Shown here piece after piece: positions 25,306 to 34,775 of a stretch of 64,000 nt of DNA (position 1 is the stretch's first letter; each line of letters starts with the position of its first letter). The stretch covers positions 124,001 to 188,000 of the forward strand of contig JAIETG010000027.1 in assembly GCA_019745395.1 (NCBI GenBank). Reading direction: 5' to 3'. A program made the position numbers and the translations under genes. The stretch is from Rhabdochlamydiaceae bacterium (GTDB lineage Bacteria; Chlamydiota; Chlamydiia; Chlamydiales; Rhabdochlamydiaceae). A model generated the notes under the pieces. That model did not search any database. It saw only the letters and a list, made by a program, of their open reading frames with translations, and had not been told where the DNA came from.

Positions 25306-26943
25306 ATGTTAAGCATTAGTTCCCAAAATCGCATGCTCTTTTGGCCTATAGCTACTCTCGTGGAAGGGAACTCTCCATGCATTGGTATGCCCCCTATGTC
25401 TTGGAGATCTTCTGGATCTATGGGAAATCGCGAAGTGGAGCAACAAAAGCAAGAACCAAAAACAGCTACCCTTTTCCAAGAAACATTGGTTCAAACAAAA
25501 AACCAAAGCCCTCAAGAGTCACCTGAGCACCTCAACTTAGATCTATCCTCAAAAGCGCTACAATCCTCAGAAACTTTAGCATTAACAAAATCTACTGCTC
25601 CAACTGCACACAACGCTACCTATCATGAAATCACACGTCGAATTGATCAAAAAGAACTACAAGCCTTAGAAATCAAAATGAAAACTCTATCCCCCTGTGA
25701 TCACGAACTCTTTTTGGATCTAGTAAGAGATGGAAACCTCTCTGAAATCGTAGAAATGCCAGATTATCCTCTTCACGCTCTTTACGCCGTGCAACAAGGA
25801 AATCTTCTTGAAAATGACTTTGCGACAATCGTACTCCCATGGGCAAGTAATGATGATGAGAAAATATGCGTCTCCCTTTTTACGGGTGATGAATACGAAG
25901 ATCAAAAGACTAGGGAAATGATTGAGAGCACTCTACAGATCAAAGGAAAACCTATTCTTTCTGAAGATGAACTTAATGATTTTTTTAAGGAGATGAAAAA
26001 TCGACCCAAACTTCAGCAACATTTTTGGCTTGAAAAAACTCGAGAGGATCCAATCTCTCTTCTAAGTGTGAGAGATGGGATCTTGAAGCAGTATAAGGGC
26101 TTAAATGTTTTTTCCAAGACAGGGAATCATTTTATGATTCCGTCTGCCGAGATGATGCAAACTTTTCTAAAAATAAAATTTAAAGAAAATGCAGTTCGAA
26201 TGAACTTTGTTTTAGGATTATCTTCTACAGATGATATAGAAATGAACGGAAGCGAAGATAGCAGAGATGCAGCGTTAAGATTTCCAGGAACAACACTTGT
26301 TAAGACAGCCGATGGGCATGCTGCCCTGGAAACCGACTTTACTTATCATGATTTTTTTCATGCAATCATTGCGTCTTTAAATTCCCCTGAAACTCGAAAA
26401 AGCGTTATAGAGATAGCAAAATTTGTTAAATCTATAAAAAAAGACGATCCAATGTTAGACAGACTATATAACTCTTTAATCGACATGGAAATATCTGAAA
26501 ACTACAATCAAATCACTAAAAGAGAAATTCATCCATACACTCTTGAAACATTTATAGTTTTCACCTTTTCTCAATTGATAGAACACACGCCATCTATCAA
26601 CGATACATGTAGCATCCTTCATGCAATGGCTCGCCACATCTGGGAGCACCCAGATCTTTGCCTAAAAGAACCATTACAAATAGCTAATTTTTTCGGTCTT
26701 TCTATGATCGTGCTTTGCAAAGCTCTTTATCCATATAACCGCTTATTATCAACAGATACTATTCAAAACCTTCGACAAGGGCTTGATCAAAGGATTCAAA
26801 ATCTTCACGAAAGAAAAGAGGAACTTAAAAAAGTCGGAGCTCGGAAAGAAAACGAAATAAATCAAATCAAAAAAGAGTTAAAACTATTAACAGAAGAACG
26901 AGACAGTCTAATTCAAAACACTCATCCGCTACAAGTACAATAA
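25306..26943 (+). CDS. 545-aa protein of unknown function, possible secreted effector
   Basis: A good AAAGGAG box precedes the ATG. There is no signal peptide. Residues 1-110 are Ser/Thr/Gln-rich and look unstructured, as in type III secretion signals plus chaperone-binding regions. Residues 110-480 look folded and alpha/beta, including ATDFTYHDFFHAIIASL-like and LETFIVFTFSQLIEHTPS helices. Residues about 485-535 form a charged coiled coil (LHERKEELKKVGARKENEI...). No family is recognised. It has its own promoter at 25202 and no operon partner. An effector role is inference from architecture only. Confidence 0.6.
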   Translation: MLSISSQNRMLFWPIATLVEGNSPCIGMPPMSWRSSGSMGNREVEQQKQEPKTATLFQETLVQTKNQSPQESPEHLNLDLSSKALQSSETLALTKSTAPTAHNATYHEITRRIDQKELQALEIKMKTLSPCDHELFLDLVRDGNLSEIVEMPDYPLHALYAVQQGNLLENDFATIVLPWASNDDEKICVSLFTGDEYEDQKTREMIESTLQIKGKPILSEDELNDFFKEMKNRPKLQQHFWLEKTREDPISLLSVRDGILKQYKGLNVFSKTGNHFMIPSAEMMQTFLKIKFKENAVRMNFVLGLSSTDDIEMNGSEDSRDAALRFPGTTLVKTADGHAALETDFTYHDFFHAIIASLNSPETRKSVIEIAKFVKSIKKDDPMLDRLYNSLIDMEISENYNQITKREIHPYTLETFIVFTFSQLIEHTPSINDTCSILHAMARHIWEHPDLCLKEPLQIANFFGLSMIVLCKALYPYNRLLSTDTIQNLRQGLDQRIQNLHERKEELKKVGARKENEINQIKKELKLLTEERDSLIQNTHPLQVQ

Positions 26944-27001
26944 ATGTACCATTAAAAAAAGTAAATCTTGTAGAATTCCTTTTTTTTAAATTCAGAAAAT
27001 C

Positions 27002-27706
27002 ATGGCGCTATACCGAACTATTCCCTACTTTTTAGTATGGAACCTCTATCTTATTTCCTGCCTCAGCGCAGCAGAAACTACGTTTCTTCTAATCCGTCAT
27101 GGAGAATCTGAGTGGAACGCTTTACAAAAAATCCAAGGACAAATCGACATCCCCTTATCTGCAAATGGACTACTGCAATCTGAACAAATTGCTGTCTTTC
27201 TTACGCAAAATCACCCAGATATTGCTGCAGTACACAGTTCTGATTTATTAAGAGCCAGCGTGACTGCGGAAAATCTATCCAAAAAACTAGGATTATATTT
27301 CTCACAGCATCGTTCTTTAAGAGAAATAAGCAGAGGTGCCGCAGAAGGACTTACCTATACTGGGAAAAAAGAACTATACGACACTCTAGCCCAGAAGCTA
27401 AACGAAGAATTCCCTGATAGAAAAGACAGATGGAAAATTTCTGAGGTACCAGGAAGTGAGACATATGAGCAGGCCGCTTTGCGCATTCGATCAACATTAG
27501 AAAAAATTGGAACTATCCATCGGGAAGAAAAAGTAGCCATAGTTACACATGGGGCCTTAATAGAAGTGTTTCTTGTAGACATTGGCGCCTGTGAGACAAA
27601 TCTGCATCTACCCAACTGCTCTATCGTTCAGATCTCTTACTGTCCTAGCAAAGAAGATGGGCCTTTTCAACTCATAGAGATCTCAAGTCCGTTAATGTGC
27701 AAATAA
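27002..27706 (+). CDS. Histidine phosphatase (phosphoglycerate mutase-like), secreted
   Basis: A 234-aa protein with a signal peptide (residues 1-24). The phosphatase core is FLLIRHGESEWN (catalytic His in RHGES, 32-36), a SSDLLRASVTAENL Arg block, LREISRGAAEGLTY with the acid residue, and VTHGALIEVFL with the second His. The set of catalytic residues is complete. Most family members are cytosolic, so the signal peptide suggests action on extracellular or periplasmic phosphoesters. It is convergent with sdhB, with 2 bp between the stop codons. Confidence 0.85.
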   Translation: MALYRTIPYFLVWNLYLISCLSAAETTFLLIRHGESEWNALQKIQGQIDIPLSANGLLQSEQIAVFLTQNHPDIAAVHSSDLLRASVTAENLSKKLGLYFSQHRSLREISRGAAEGLTYTGKKELYDTLAQKLNEEFPDRKDRWKISEVPGSETYEQAALRIRSTLEKIGTIHREEKVAIVTHGALIEVFLVDIGACETNLHLPNCSIVQISYCPSKEDGPFQLIEISSPLMCK

Positions 27707-27708
27707 GC

Positions 27709-28473
27709 TTATGCATCAGGAGTATTTAAAAAATCTCGAATAGCTTGTTTAGTAACCTCTTTTCCCATTAAAGCTATCGACTCGGTCAAAGGAATATGCT
27801 TAGGACACACTTCCACGCAATTCTGAGCATTACCACAATCAGCTACTCCACCTTCTTCCATAAGAGCATGAAGACGACCTGGAGCTTGTAACTTACCTGT
27901 AGGATGTGCATTAAAAAGGCGCGCTTGAGAAATAGCAGCAGCGCCGATAAATTTAGAATGATTACTAAACTGCGGACATGCTTCTAAACAGCATCCACAA
28001 GTCATACAAGTAGATAGCTCATAAAGAGTTTCTTGCACATCTGGACTCACCTTGGGTCCAAATCCTCGATCATAAGAATCATCTACATCTATCCAAGCTT
28101 TTACCTTTTTCAGGCTATCAAACATTGCTGTTCGATCGACTACAAGATCTTTAATCAAAGGAAATTTGCTCATAGGTGCAATAGTGATGATATTTCCTCC
28201 TGTTTCTTCCAGAAGCAAATGAACTAAAGCCGTACAGCTCTGCCTAGGGCGTCCATTAATGAGTACAGTACAAGAACCGCACACCTCTTCTAAACACCCC
28301 TGCTCCCAAGCAACAGGTGTAACTTTTTCCCCTTTCCGGGTAAGAGGATCTTTCTGCAACTGTAAAAGAGCGCTAGTGATATTTAAAAAAGGAGTCAAAG
28401 TCATTTCGAATTCTTCCCAATATTGCTCTCCAGGAATTCCTCGAAAAATCTTTAAAACAAAGCTGCGATCCAT
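27709..28473 (-). CDS. sdhB: Succinate dehydrogenase iron-sulfur subunit
   Basis: A 254-aa protein. 2Fe-2S ligands C60, C65, C68 and C80 (CLEEVCGSC ... SC), then 4Fe-4S and 3Fe-4S ligands in CMTCGCCLEACP and CGNAQNCVEVCP. It passes electrons from the FAD subunit to the membrane heme/quinone subunit. Third gene of the sdhC-sdhA-sdhB operon, starting 21 bp after sdhA ends. Confidence 0.95.
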   Translation of the reverse strand: MDRSFVLKIFRGIPGEQYWEEFEMTLTPFLNITSALLQLQKDPLTRKGEKVTPVAWEQGCLEEVCGSCTVLINGRPRQSCTALVHLLLEETGGNIITIAPMSKFPLIKDLVVDRTAMFDSLKKVKAWIDVDDSYDRGFGPKVSPDVQETLYELSTCMTCGCCLEACPQFSNHSKFIGAAAISQARLFNAHPTGKLQAPGRLHALMEEGGVADCGNAQNCVEVCPKHIPLTESIALMGKEVTKQAIRDFLNTPDA

Positions 28474-28494
28474 AAAGCCACCTTTTATTTCTTT

Positions 28495-30393
28495 CTATAT
28501 AGGGAGTACAATATTTTTAGGAATGTTTTCTAGTGTCGGCTTTGTTTTTTTAGCCGTGCTATAATCTCTAGCAATAGGCTTAAGATGTCTTAGATCTATA
28601 GGCCGGTATGTAATTATAGGTTCTAACCCATTGGGGTCATAAGCGGCAATTGTGGTCTTTAGCCAGTTAGCATCATCTCTTTGAGGAAACTCTGGCTTAT
28701 AATGGGCTCCTCGGAATTCATTACGAAGAAGAGCTCCCTTCGTAATAACCAGAGCTATTTCTATCATGGCAGAAAACTGACTTGCAAATTGATAGGTCTG
28801 ATTCATTACTGTGCCCCGATCATCCAAACCGACTTTTTGGATACGTTCACGAATAGCACAAATATCCTGTAGCGTCTTTTGTAATTCGACATTATTTCTT
28901 TTGACCGTTACATGCTTAACCATCAGATCTGACAGCTCATCATGCAACTTGTGAATGTTTTCAGGGCCATCTCTTGTTAGAATCTCATGCTTTGCAGCTT
29001 CCTCTAAAGCTAAAGAAGAAGAAAAAATCTTCCCAGGAAGCTGACCATAAGAAACACTTAACTGATCGAGATATCTAGGAACCTCTGATCCTGCAACAAG
29101 ACCTGCAAATATGCACGCTACCAAAGAGTTGGCTCCTAACCGATTAGCTCCGTGATATTGAAACTCTGACTCTCCAACCTGAAAGCATCCAGGAATATTT
29201 GTCATTTGCCTAAATCTAGATTCTCGATCTGCATCATCAGCAGCAGGCCAATCTACCCAAGCGCCACCCATAGAATAATGAACCGCAGGAAAAATCTTCA
29301 TCGGCACTTTATGAGGATTTTCTCCGGTAAATTTTTGATAGATTTCTAATACAGACTCAATCTTACGCTGCACTTGAGCGGGTAAATGAGACACATCTAA
29401 ATACACTTGGTCTTTACCATCAATACCAAGACCTAGTTCGCAAACTCGCAATACCTCTCGAGAAGCAATGTCTCTAGGAACTAAATTCCCAAATACAGGA
29501 TACATCTCTTCTAAAAAGTACCATGGCTCTCCGGTCTTGCCGCAGGGGATCTCTTTTCCTTGAGGATCTTGAATCGTTTTAGAAGAATCCCCGTAGACCC
29601 ACATACGCCCACCCTCTCCTCGGGAAGACTCGGAAATAAGACGTAGCTTATCTTCTCCTGGAATCGCTGTAGGATGAATTTGAATAAATTCTCCATTAGC
29701 ATAATGCATTCCCTGTTTAAAAAGTCGACCGTTAGCTGCACCCGTACAGAAAGTAGAATTCGTAGATTTTTTAAAAATGAGACCAGGGCCTCCTGTGCCA
29801 AAAACTACAGCATCTGCTTTTAAAAGCTCTAAACGCAAAGTATATAGATCCATCATGACAATACCACGAGCAACTCCCTGATCGTCGAGAATTAAACGCA
29901 TAAACTCGTGATGCTCAAATTTTTCTACCATACCAAGAGCTTCATATCTTCGAACCTGCTCATCTAAAGCATATAAAAGTTGTTGCCCGGTAGAGGCTCC
30001 ACAAAAAGCAGTACGATGATACAGAGTCCCACCAAATCTTCTAAAATCCATATTCCCTTCAGGAGTACGGTTGAAAGGGCAACCGAACCTTTCCATCATA
30101 CGGATAATGCCTGGAGCTGCAAGACACATCTCAAGAACGGGAGGTTGATCTGCTAAAAAATCCCCCCCTTTGATCGTATCGTAAGCATGGATAATAGGAG
30201 AATCATCTTCATTTTTTAAATTCATCGCAGCATTGATCCCACCTTGTGCGCACACTGAATGGGACCTTTTCACTTTCGTGACAGATACAATCTTGACATG
30301 ACATCCGTTTTCAGCCAGCTTCATGGCAGTAGAAAGTCCGGCAAGTCCGCCTCCTACCACAATCACTTCTCTTTTTTTACCAATATGTCCCAT
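28495..30393 (-). CDS. sdhA: Succinate dehydrogenase flavoprotein subunit
   Basis: A 632-aa protein. FAD-binding VVGGGLAGLSTAMKLAENG at the N-terminus, the flavinylation-site segment HSVCAQGGINAA (His of the HSxxAQGG motif is the covalent FAD attachment site), the active-site region HPTAIPG ... ESSRGEGG, and GANRLGANSL near the end. Length and motifs fit the Bacillus/Chlamydia type used with a single diheme membrane subunit. It oxidises succinate to fumarate. It lies 12 bp after sdhC. Confidence 0.95.
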   Translation of the reverse strand: MGHIGKKREVIVVGGGLAGLSTAMKLAENGCHVKIVSVTKVKRSHSVCAQGGINAAMNLKNEDDSPIIHAYDTIKGGDFLADQPPVLEMCLAAPGIIRMMERFGCPFNRTPEGNMDFRRFGGTLYHRTAFCGASTGQQLLYALDEQVRRYEALGMVEKFEHHEFMRLILDDQGVARGIVMMDLYTLRLELLKADAVVFGTGGPGLIFKKSTNSTFCTGAANGRLFKQGMHYANGEFIQIHPTAIPGEDKLRLISESSRGEGGRMWVYGDSSKTIQDPQGKEIPCGKTGEPWYFLEEMYPVFGNLVPRDIASREVLRVCELGLGIDGKDQVYLDVSHLPAQVQRKIESVLEIYQKFTGENPHKVPMKIFPAVHYSMGGAWVDWPAADDADRESRFRQMTNIPGCFQVGESEFQYHGANRLGANSLVACIFAGLVAGSEVPRYLDQLSVSYGQLPGKIFSSSLALEEAAKHEILTRDGPENIHKLHDELSDLMVKHVTVKRNNVELQKTLQDICAIRERIQKVGLDDRGTVMNQTYQFASQFSAMIEIALVITKGALLRNEFRGAHYKPEFPQRDDANWLKTTIAAYDPNGLEPIITYRPIDLRHLKPIARDYSTAKKTKPTLENIPKNIVLPI

Positions 30394-30405
30394 GAACGCC
30401 CCGTT

Positions 30406-31425
30406 TTAATGCCTTAAATTCAACCAAAAAGAACCCCAAACCGATGAAAGACCTAAAAATGTCAGAAGAAGAATGAGTCCAACCGATACTGCGAGCATAG
30501 ATTTTTGTGCTGCTCTTCGAACAACAAATCCCCACGTAATCAAAAATGTCCAGAAGCCATTGAAAGCATGAAAACAAGCAGCAACAACAAATATCGTATA
30601 AAGGCCAATATAGATCGGGCTTTTAAAGACGTCTCTTACTGTTAAAAGAGTCGCTGTTCCAAAACTGCTACTCTCTGCAACCACTTGACGAGGTCCCAAA
30701 GAAAACTTTTTCAATATCTGAATCTCTTTTTCTTCAAAGCGATATTTTTGCGCAGATTGTAAAATCATCTCTTTTTGAGCTTCAAAAGCAGTGGGACGTA
30801 TTCCTGTAATCAGATCTTTGGTTTCTTCTTGAAAAAAAGAAGCTGCCTCTAAAAGAGCTTTTTCCTCATCTCTTTGCTGAAAATCATTTTCTACCTTTTG
30901 AAGAGCTGCCGCGTCATATAAGCGCACATTCAAACGATAAGCAAGCGTATAAAGCCCATCATCCATATCTAACTTAACAAAATAGGCTGACTGACTTCCC
31001 TGAGAAATACTTTGAGGATATTCTAGAAAACGAAATTTAACCACGTGACAAATCAATCCGACTAACAAGATCCAAGAAGTAATCCTCTGCCAAGAATAGG
31101 CTCTATTTCTTTTCAACGACGGCAAAGAAGGTGTATTGCCGGCAGTTTTACGAGAATTGCTCTTAGCTGTTAGAGCATATTTTACGCCCCAGACCATGTG
31201 GATCAAAATAGGTACTCCCAACAAACAAATCTCAATCAATTGTAAGTAGGGGAAATTATGAAGCGCATTGACCATGCGAATAAATCCGGATCCATCTTCT
31301 CCAATCCATAAAGCCGCCTGAGAATTTGTCAGCAAATGCTCTACGAGAAAAACTACGAGCCATAGCCCCATTAAAGAATGCAATCTTCTCCACACGAACT
31401 CTCGAGGAATTGCTGCTGCTACCAT
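30406..31425 (-). CDS. sdhC: Succinate dehydrogenase membrane subunit (single cytochrome b-type)
   Basis: A 339-aa membrane protein with about five hydrophobic segments. Heme-ligand-type His residues appear in RRLHSLMGLW, VEHLL, LIHMVWG, CHVVKF and CFHAFNG. The long soluble segment between helices 3 and 4 (about residues 150-245, FVKLDMDDGLYTL...) makes it larger than the Bacillus protein and is typical of the chlamydial SdhC. First gene of the operon. Confidence 0.88.
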   Translation of the reverse strand: MVAAAIPREFVWRRLHSLMGLWLVVFLVEHLLTNSQAALWIGEDGSGFIRMVNALHNFPYLQLIEICLLGVPILIHMVWGVKYALTAKSNSRKTAGNTPSLPSLKRNRAYSWQRITSWILLVGLICHVVKFRFLEYPQSISQGSQSAYFVKLDMDDGLYTLAYRLNVRLYDAAALQKVENDFQQRDEEKALLEAASFFQEETKDLITGIRPTAFEAQKEMILQSAQKYRFEEKEIQILKKFSLGPRQVVAESSSFGTATLLTVRDVFKSPIYIGLYTIFVVAACFHAFNGFWTFLITWGFVVRRAAQKSMLAVSVGLILLLTFLGLSSVWGSFWLNLRH

Positions 31426-31514
31426 AACTACTACACCTAAAAAATTGTTTTTCTCGTATTAAACTACGCGAGACTGTTTTCAAAAAGAAAAAAATGCATA
31501 TAGGTAAAAGAACA

Positions 31515-31540
31515 AGGCGAGTAGTAGAGGAAGCTCGCCT
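31515..31540 (-). terminator. Weak terminator hairpin between tatD and sdhC
   Basis: AGGCGAG and CTCGCCT (7 bp, 12-base loop). On the minus strand it lies past the tatD stop (31618) and is followed by TTGTTCTTTT. Confidence 0.4.
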
Positions 31541-31617
31541 CTGAAAACAATTAAAGACTTACTGAATCGGAGAATATTCTGCTTAACAATAAGGACAAAA
31601 AAATAAAAACGAGTAAT

Positions 31618-32385
31618 TTAAAAACAAAAAAACGACCGGGCATTCTCTGCAGTCTGCTTAGCAACGGTTTCTAAAGAAACTTTCTTAAGCTCCGCAAGAA
31701 CTTTAGCCGTTTCCACAACAAAAGCAGGCTCATTACACAACCCTCTTTTACTTTGAGGTGCAAGATACGGCGCATCAGTTTCTACGAAAAGGCGATCTAA
31801 CGGCACATACTCAGCCACTTCTCGAAGAAGGTCAGACTTTTTAAAAGTGAGAATCCCACTTAAAGAAAGATACCAACCTCGGTCTAATACTTGCTTTGCC
31901 TCTGCCATCGTTCCCGTAAAACAATGGAGTACAGCTCGAGGGCTTTGATATTCACTATCAGCAAGAGAAAAAAGATCAGAAAAAGCATCTCTACAATGAA
32001 ATATCACAGGCAGCTGCTCTTTTTTCGCTAGATGAAAATACTGAATTAAGTGCTTTTTTTGTAATTCTTTGGGAGAATGCTCATAGTAGTAATCTAATCC
32101 AGTCTCCCCAATAGCTACTAACTGCTTTTGAGCTGCGGCTTTTGCCACTTCAATAAAAAATGCATCGCCTTCCTTTTCCACATCGTGAGGTGTCGTAGCT
32201 GCAGCTAGAACTAAAGGAACCTGAGGATTGTTCTTTTGAAGAAAAATCCCTCTTTCTAACGTTTTTTGATCAGTACAAATATTAACAATCGCATCCATCT
32301 GAGCAAGATGCGCTCTTTGCAAAATTTCTTGAGAATGAGAAAAAAGCGCATCATCACCTAAATGCGCGTGAGAATCAATCCACAT
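31618..32385 (-). CDS. tatD: TatD-family metal-dependent DNase/hydrolase
   Basis: I start at the ATG at 32385 after an AAAGGAC box; the upstream open frame lacks family similarity. 255 aa. Metal-binding residues are clear: HAH in MWIDSHAHLGD, E in AIGETGLDYYY, H in VIFHCRDA, H in AVLHCFTG and D in FVETDAPYLAP. The family are 3'-5' DNases acting in repair or DNA turnover. It is next to sdhCAB as in C. trachomatis (CT591-CT594). Confidence 0.93.
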   Translation of the reverse strand: MWIDSHAHLGDDALFSHSQEILQRAHLAQMDAIVNICTDQKTLERGIFLQKNNPQVPLVLAAATTPHDVEKEGDAFFIEVAKAAAQKQLVAIGETGLDYYYEHSPKELQKKHLIQYFHLAKKEQLPVIFHCRDAFSDLFSLADSEYQSPRAVLHCFTGTMAEAKQVLDRGWYLSLSGILTFKKSDLLREVAEYVPLDRLFVETDAPYLAPQSKRGLCNEPAFVVETAKVLAELKKVSLETVAKQTAENARSFFCF

Positions 32386-32482
32386 GTTTAGTCCTTTTGT
32401 GTTTCCATTTTTTGGAAGCTTGATGACGTTCAATCGGCACTTCTGTAGAAATTAAAAGCAAAGTCCGAGCATAAACCTTTCC

Positions 32483-32738
32483 TCAAAGAAGCAATCTTTG
32501 CAATACCTGCATATTTCCTTGAAAGAACCTAGAATTAATTCCCCAATTTTCTTCATAAGCCTCAAAGTCATCTATAAGTTTCTAATAGATATTCAATGTC
32601 AGATTTTCCATAAAAATCGATAAGCTTTTGCGCCTCTTATTCATAGAGAATATCTTTAGCATAATTGCTCACGATTAAAGAGGGGCGAAACAACACATCT
32701 ATTCTCTTTCCTTACGCTCGAGCTTGACAAATAGCCAT
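32483..32738 (-). pseudogene. Decayed gene fragment between tatD and exbB
   Basis: On the minus strand the region reads MAICQARA-stop-GKRIDVLFRPSLIVSNYAKD, then ILYE-stop-EAQKLIDFYGKSDIEYL, then LETY, a one-base shift, and IDDFEAYEENWGINSRFFQG, then NMQVLQRLLL-stop. The pieces have protein-like composition and joined make a helical stretch of about 80 residues, so I read it as a relic with two stops and one frameshift. The family is not recognised; the FYGKSDIEYL ... IDDFEAY part vaguely resembles the C-terminus of sulfotransferases. In C. trachomatis this slot holds dsbD, which this relic does not resemble. Confidence 0.5.
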
Positions 32739-32753
32739 TTTCTCTTGTATCTC
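32724..32753 (+). promoter_or_regulatory. Candidate promoter of the exbB-tol-pal operon
   Basis: TTGACA (32724-32729), 18-bp spacer, TATCTC (32748-32753), about 30 bp before the exbB start. The -35 box is perfect and the -10 box poor. Confidence 0.45.
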
Positions 32754-32782
32754 TATAGAGAACTCATGTCACGGTCGTACAT

Positions 32783-33532
32783 ATGCTATACATTTTCGCA
32801 TCCATGCAGCCTTTTATAAGCGCCTACCAGCAATCCGACTTTCTCGGGAAGCTCATCATTTGGTTTCTTATGCTGCTATCCATGATCTGCTGGATCCTGC
32901 TTATTTATAAAATCTGGGAAGCTCGCAAAGTAACCTATTTTTCTAAAAGAGTATGTTCTCTAGTGAAAAAAAATAAAGAACAAATTCTTCATTTAGAGCC
33001 TGCTCATTTTTCCCCTTTTATGCCAGCACATCTTCCGCATCCTTTTCCCCAAATCTATTTTGGCTTAAAAGATAAAGCGATCGAAATTTTAAATAAAAAA
33101 ATTTTCTTCCTAGGGAAAACAGATGGCGCTAGCGAAGTCTATTTAACGTTAAGCGACCTAGAACTACTTGAACAAACTATCTCATCCACTGTAGCTGAGC
33201 AGTATAAAATCCTCGAAAAAAACCTCTTTCTTCTCTCTACCATTTATACTCTCGCTCCACTTCTAGGATTACTCGGGACAGTATGGGGAATCTTAGTTAC
33301 ATTTGCTTCTTTAAACGGTGGCCCCGCTTCGGCATCTAATGCAGCAATTTTAGGAGGAATTTCTACAGCACTATCCACCACTGTGATGGGTCTTGTCATT
33401 GCAATTCCAGCACTCATCGCTTACAATTACCTCAGAAACCACTTGAAACATTTTGCATCAGACATGGAAAACTTTCTATATCAACTCCTGTCTATTTTAG
33501 AACTTCAATACAGAAAAGCAGATTTAGGCTAG
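32783..33532 (+). CDS. exbB: ExbB/TolQ-type proton channel subunit
   Basis: A 249-aa inner-membrane protein with three membrane segments (about 23-45, 150-175, 195-220). The MotA/TolQ/ExbB core is LSTIYTLAPLLGLLGTVWGI followed by ALSTTVMGLVIAIPALIAYN. With ExbD it turns the proton gradient into force for the Tol/Ton protein. A start at the Met at 32804 (MQPFISAYQQ) is also possible. First gene of an operon matching CT596-CT601. Confidence 0.88.
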   Translation: MLYIFASMQPFISAYQQSDFLGKLIIWFLMLLSMICWILLIYKIWEARKVTYFSKRVCSLVKKNKEQILHLEPAHFSPFMPAHLPHPFPQIYFGLKDKAIEILNKKIFFLGKTDGASEVYLTLSDLELLEQTISSTVAEQYKILEKNLFLLSTIYTLAPLLGLLGTVWGILVTFASLNGGPASASNAAILGGISTALSTTVMGLVIAIPALIAYNYLRNHLKHFASDMENFLYQLLSILELQYRKADLG

Positions 33533-33542
33533 AGGCCCCTTC

Positions 33543-33974
33543 ATGAGAAATAAGAGAACTTTATCTCATCTTCTTTCAGGAAATGAAGAAGAACCATCCT
33601 TGAATCTTACGCCGCTAATCGACGTCGTCTTCGTTGTGCTCATCCTATTTATTTTAATCGCTCCGATGCTAGATATAGATAAAGTACAACTTGCATCTTC
33701 CGCTGTAAAAGAAAATAAATCTACGCTTCCAGAAGCAGGGCCAATTGCTATCCATGTTCGTGAAGACAATTCTATTTGGGTTCGCTCTAAAAAAATCACA
33801 ATAGAACAACTCCTAGTCTTGCTTAAACAAGAAAAAGCTTCCAAACCTTTGCAAACGCCTCAGCTATTTCATGATAAAAAAGCACAATTTGGAACATATC
33901 AAACGGTCAAAAATGCGATAGAAATGGCAGGCTTTGAGCAACTAGATGTTATCTTGCAACCAGGATCCTCATGA
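33543..33974 (+). CDS. exbD: ExbD/TolR-type subunit
   Basis: A 143-aa protein with one N-terminal membrane helix. The family motif LNLTPLIDVVFVVLILFILIA holds the proton-carrying Asp (LIDVVF). The periplasmic domain follows. It lies 10 bp after exbB and overlaps the next gene by 4 bp. Confidence 0.88.
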   Translation: MRNKRTLSHLLSGNEEEPSLNLTPLIDVVFVVLILFILIAPMLDIDKVQLASSAVKENKSTLPEAGPIAIHVREDNSIWVRSKKITIEQLLVLLKQEKASKPLQTPQLFHDKKAQFGTYQTVKNAIEMAGFEQLDVILQPGSS

Positions 33975-34759
33975 GCATTTCTCTGTGGGTTTCTAAATCC
34001 CCTTTGGAAAGAACGCTTTATATAGCAATACCTGCTATTCATCTTTTGATCATAGCAGTCTCTTTGGTCTCTCACCCTTCTTTAAAAAGATCTTCTTCAA
34101 AGCCCATTGTCATCAACACTTGGACACCTCCCGCCCCGGCCTCAAAACAAATCAGGACGACATCTGCACCTCCCGCTGCTCCTAAAAAAACTAAGGCAGC
34201 ACCAGCTCCAACACCTACTCCCGCCGCAAAACCATTAAACAAGACTGTAACGGCAGATCCGCAAAAGACCGCGGCCCCCAAAAAGGAAAAACTTGCTATA
34301 AATCCAAAGCCTGCACCTAAGCAATCTGCTAAAACACCATCAGTAGCGCAAAAACATCTACAAGAGATTGAAGAAAGGATTGCCAAAATAGAAGCTAAAA
34401 ATGATAGAATGCCTATTAAGTCCGAGTTAGCAGTCCCTACAACGATTACTCTAAGCTCTCAAATTCCTCCTCAGAACTCTTTGGAATTTGCTAATTACCA
34501 GACTTTTGCAATGGAAGATGCTGTATCTTCTTTAATCGGATATTTGCAAGGATATTTGCAATTACCTGATCTTGGAGAAGTGCAGATTCAGCTAATTTTG
34601 CGAAAAGATGGAAAAGTAGACAGCATGAAAGTACTTAAAACAGAAAGTGAAAAAAACAGAAAGTATTTAGAAGAACAACTTCCAAAACTTTCTTTCCCTT
34701 CGTCCATTTTAGAAGGGGTTTCTTCCCGCAGTTTTTTACTTACGTTTTGCAATAAATAG
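33971..34759 (+). CDS. TonB/TolA-like periplasm-spanning protein
   Basis: A 262-aa protein coupled to exbD by an ATGA overlap. One N-terminal membrane helix (about 15-36), then a Pro/Ala/Lys-rich extended region (residues 50-125, with PAPTPTPAAK and AAPKKEKLA) typical of TonB/TolA spacers, a short charged helix, and a C-terminal domain (VQIQLILRKDGKVDSMKVLK) that looks like a TolA/TonB C-terminal domain. It takes the place of CT598 in C. trachomatis. Its job is to link ExbBD to TolB/Pal or to outer-membrane receptors. Confidence 0.72.
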   Translation: MSISLWVSKSPLERTLYIAIPAIHLLIIAVSLVSHPSLKRSSSKPIVINTWTPPAPASKQIRTTSAPPAAPKKTKAAPAPTPTPAAKPLNKTVTADPQKTAAPKKEKLAINPKPAPKQSAKTPSVAQKHLQEIEERIAKIEAKNDRMPIKSELAVPTTITLSSQIPPQNSLEFANYQTFAMEDAVSSLIGYLQGYLQLPDLGEVQIQLILRKDGKVDSMKVLKTESEKNRKYLEEQLPKLSFPSSILEGVSSRSFLLTFCNK

Positions 34760-34775
34760 TATTAAGGATTTGTTC

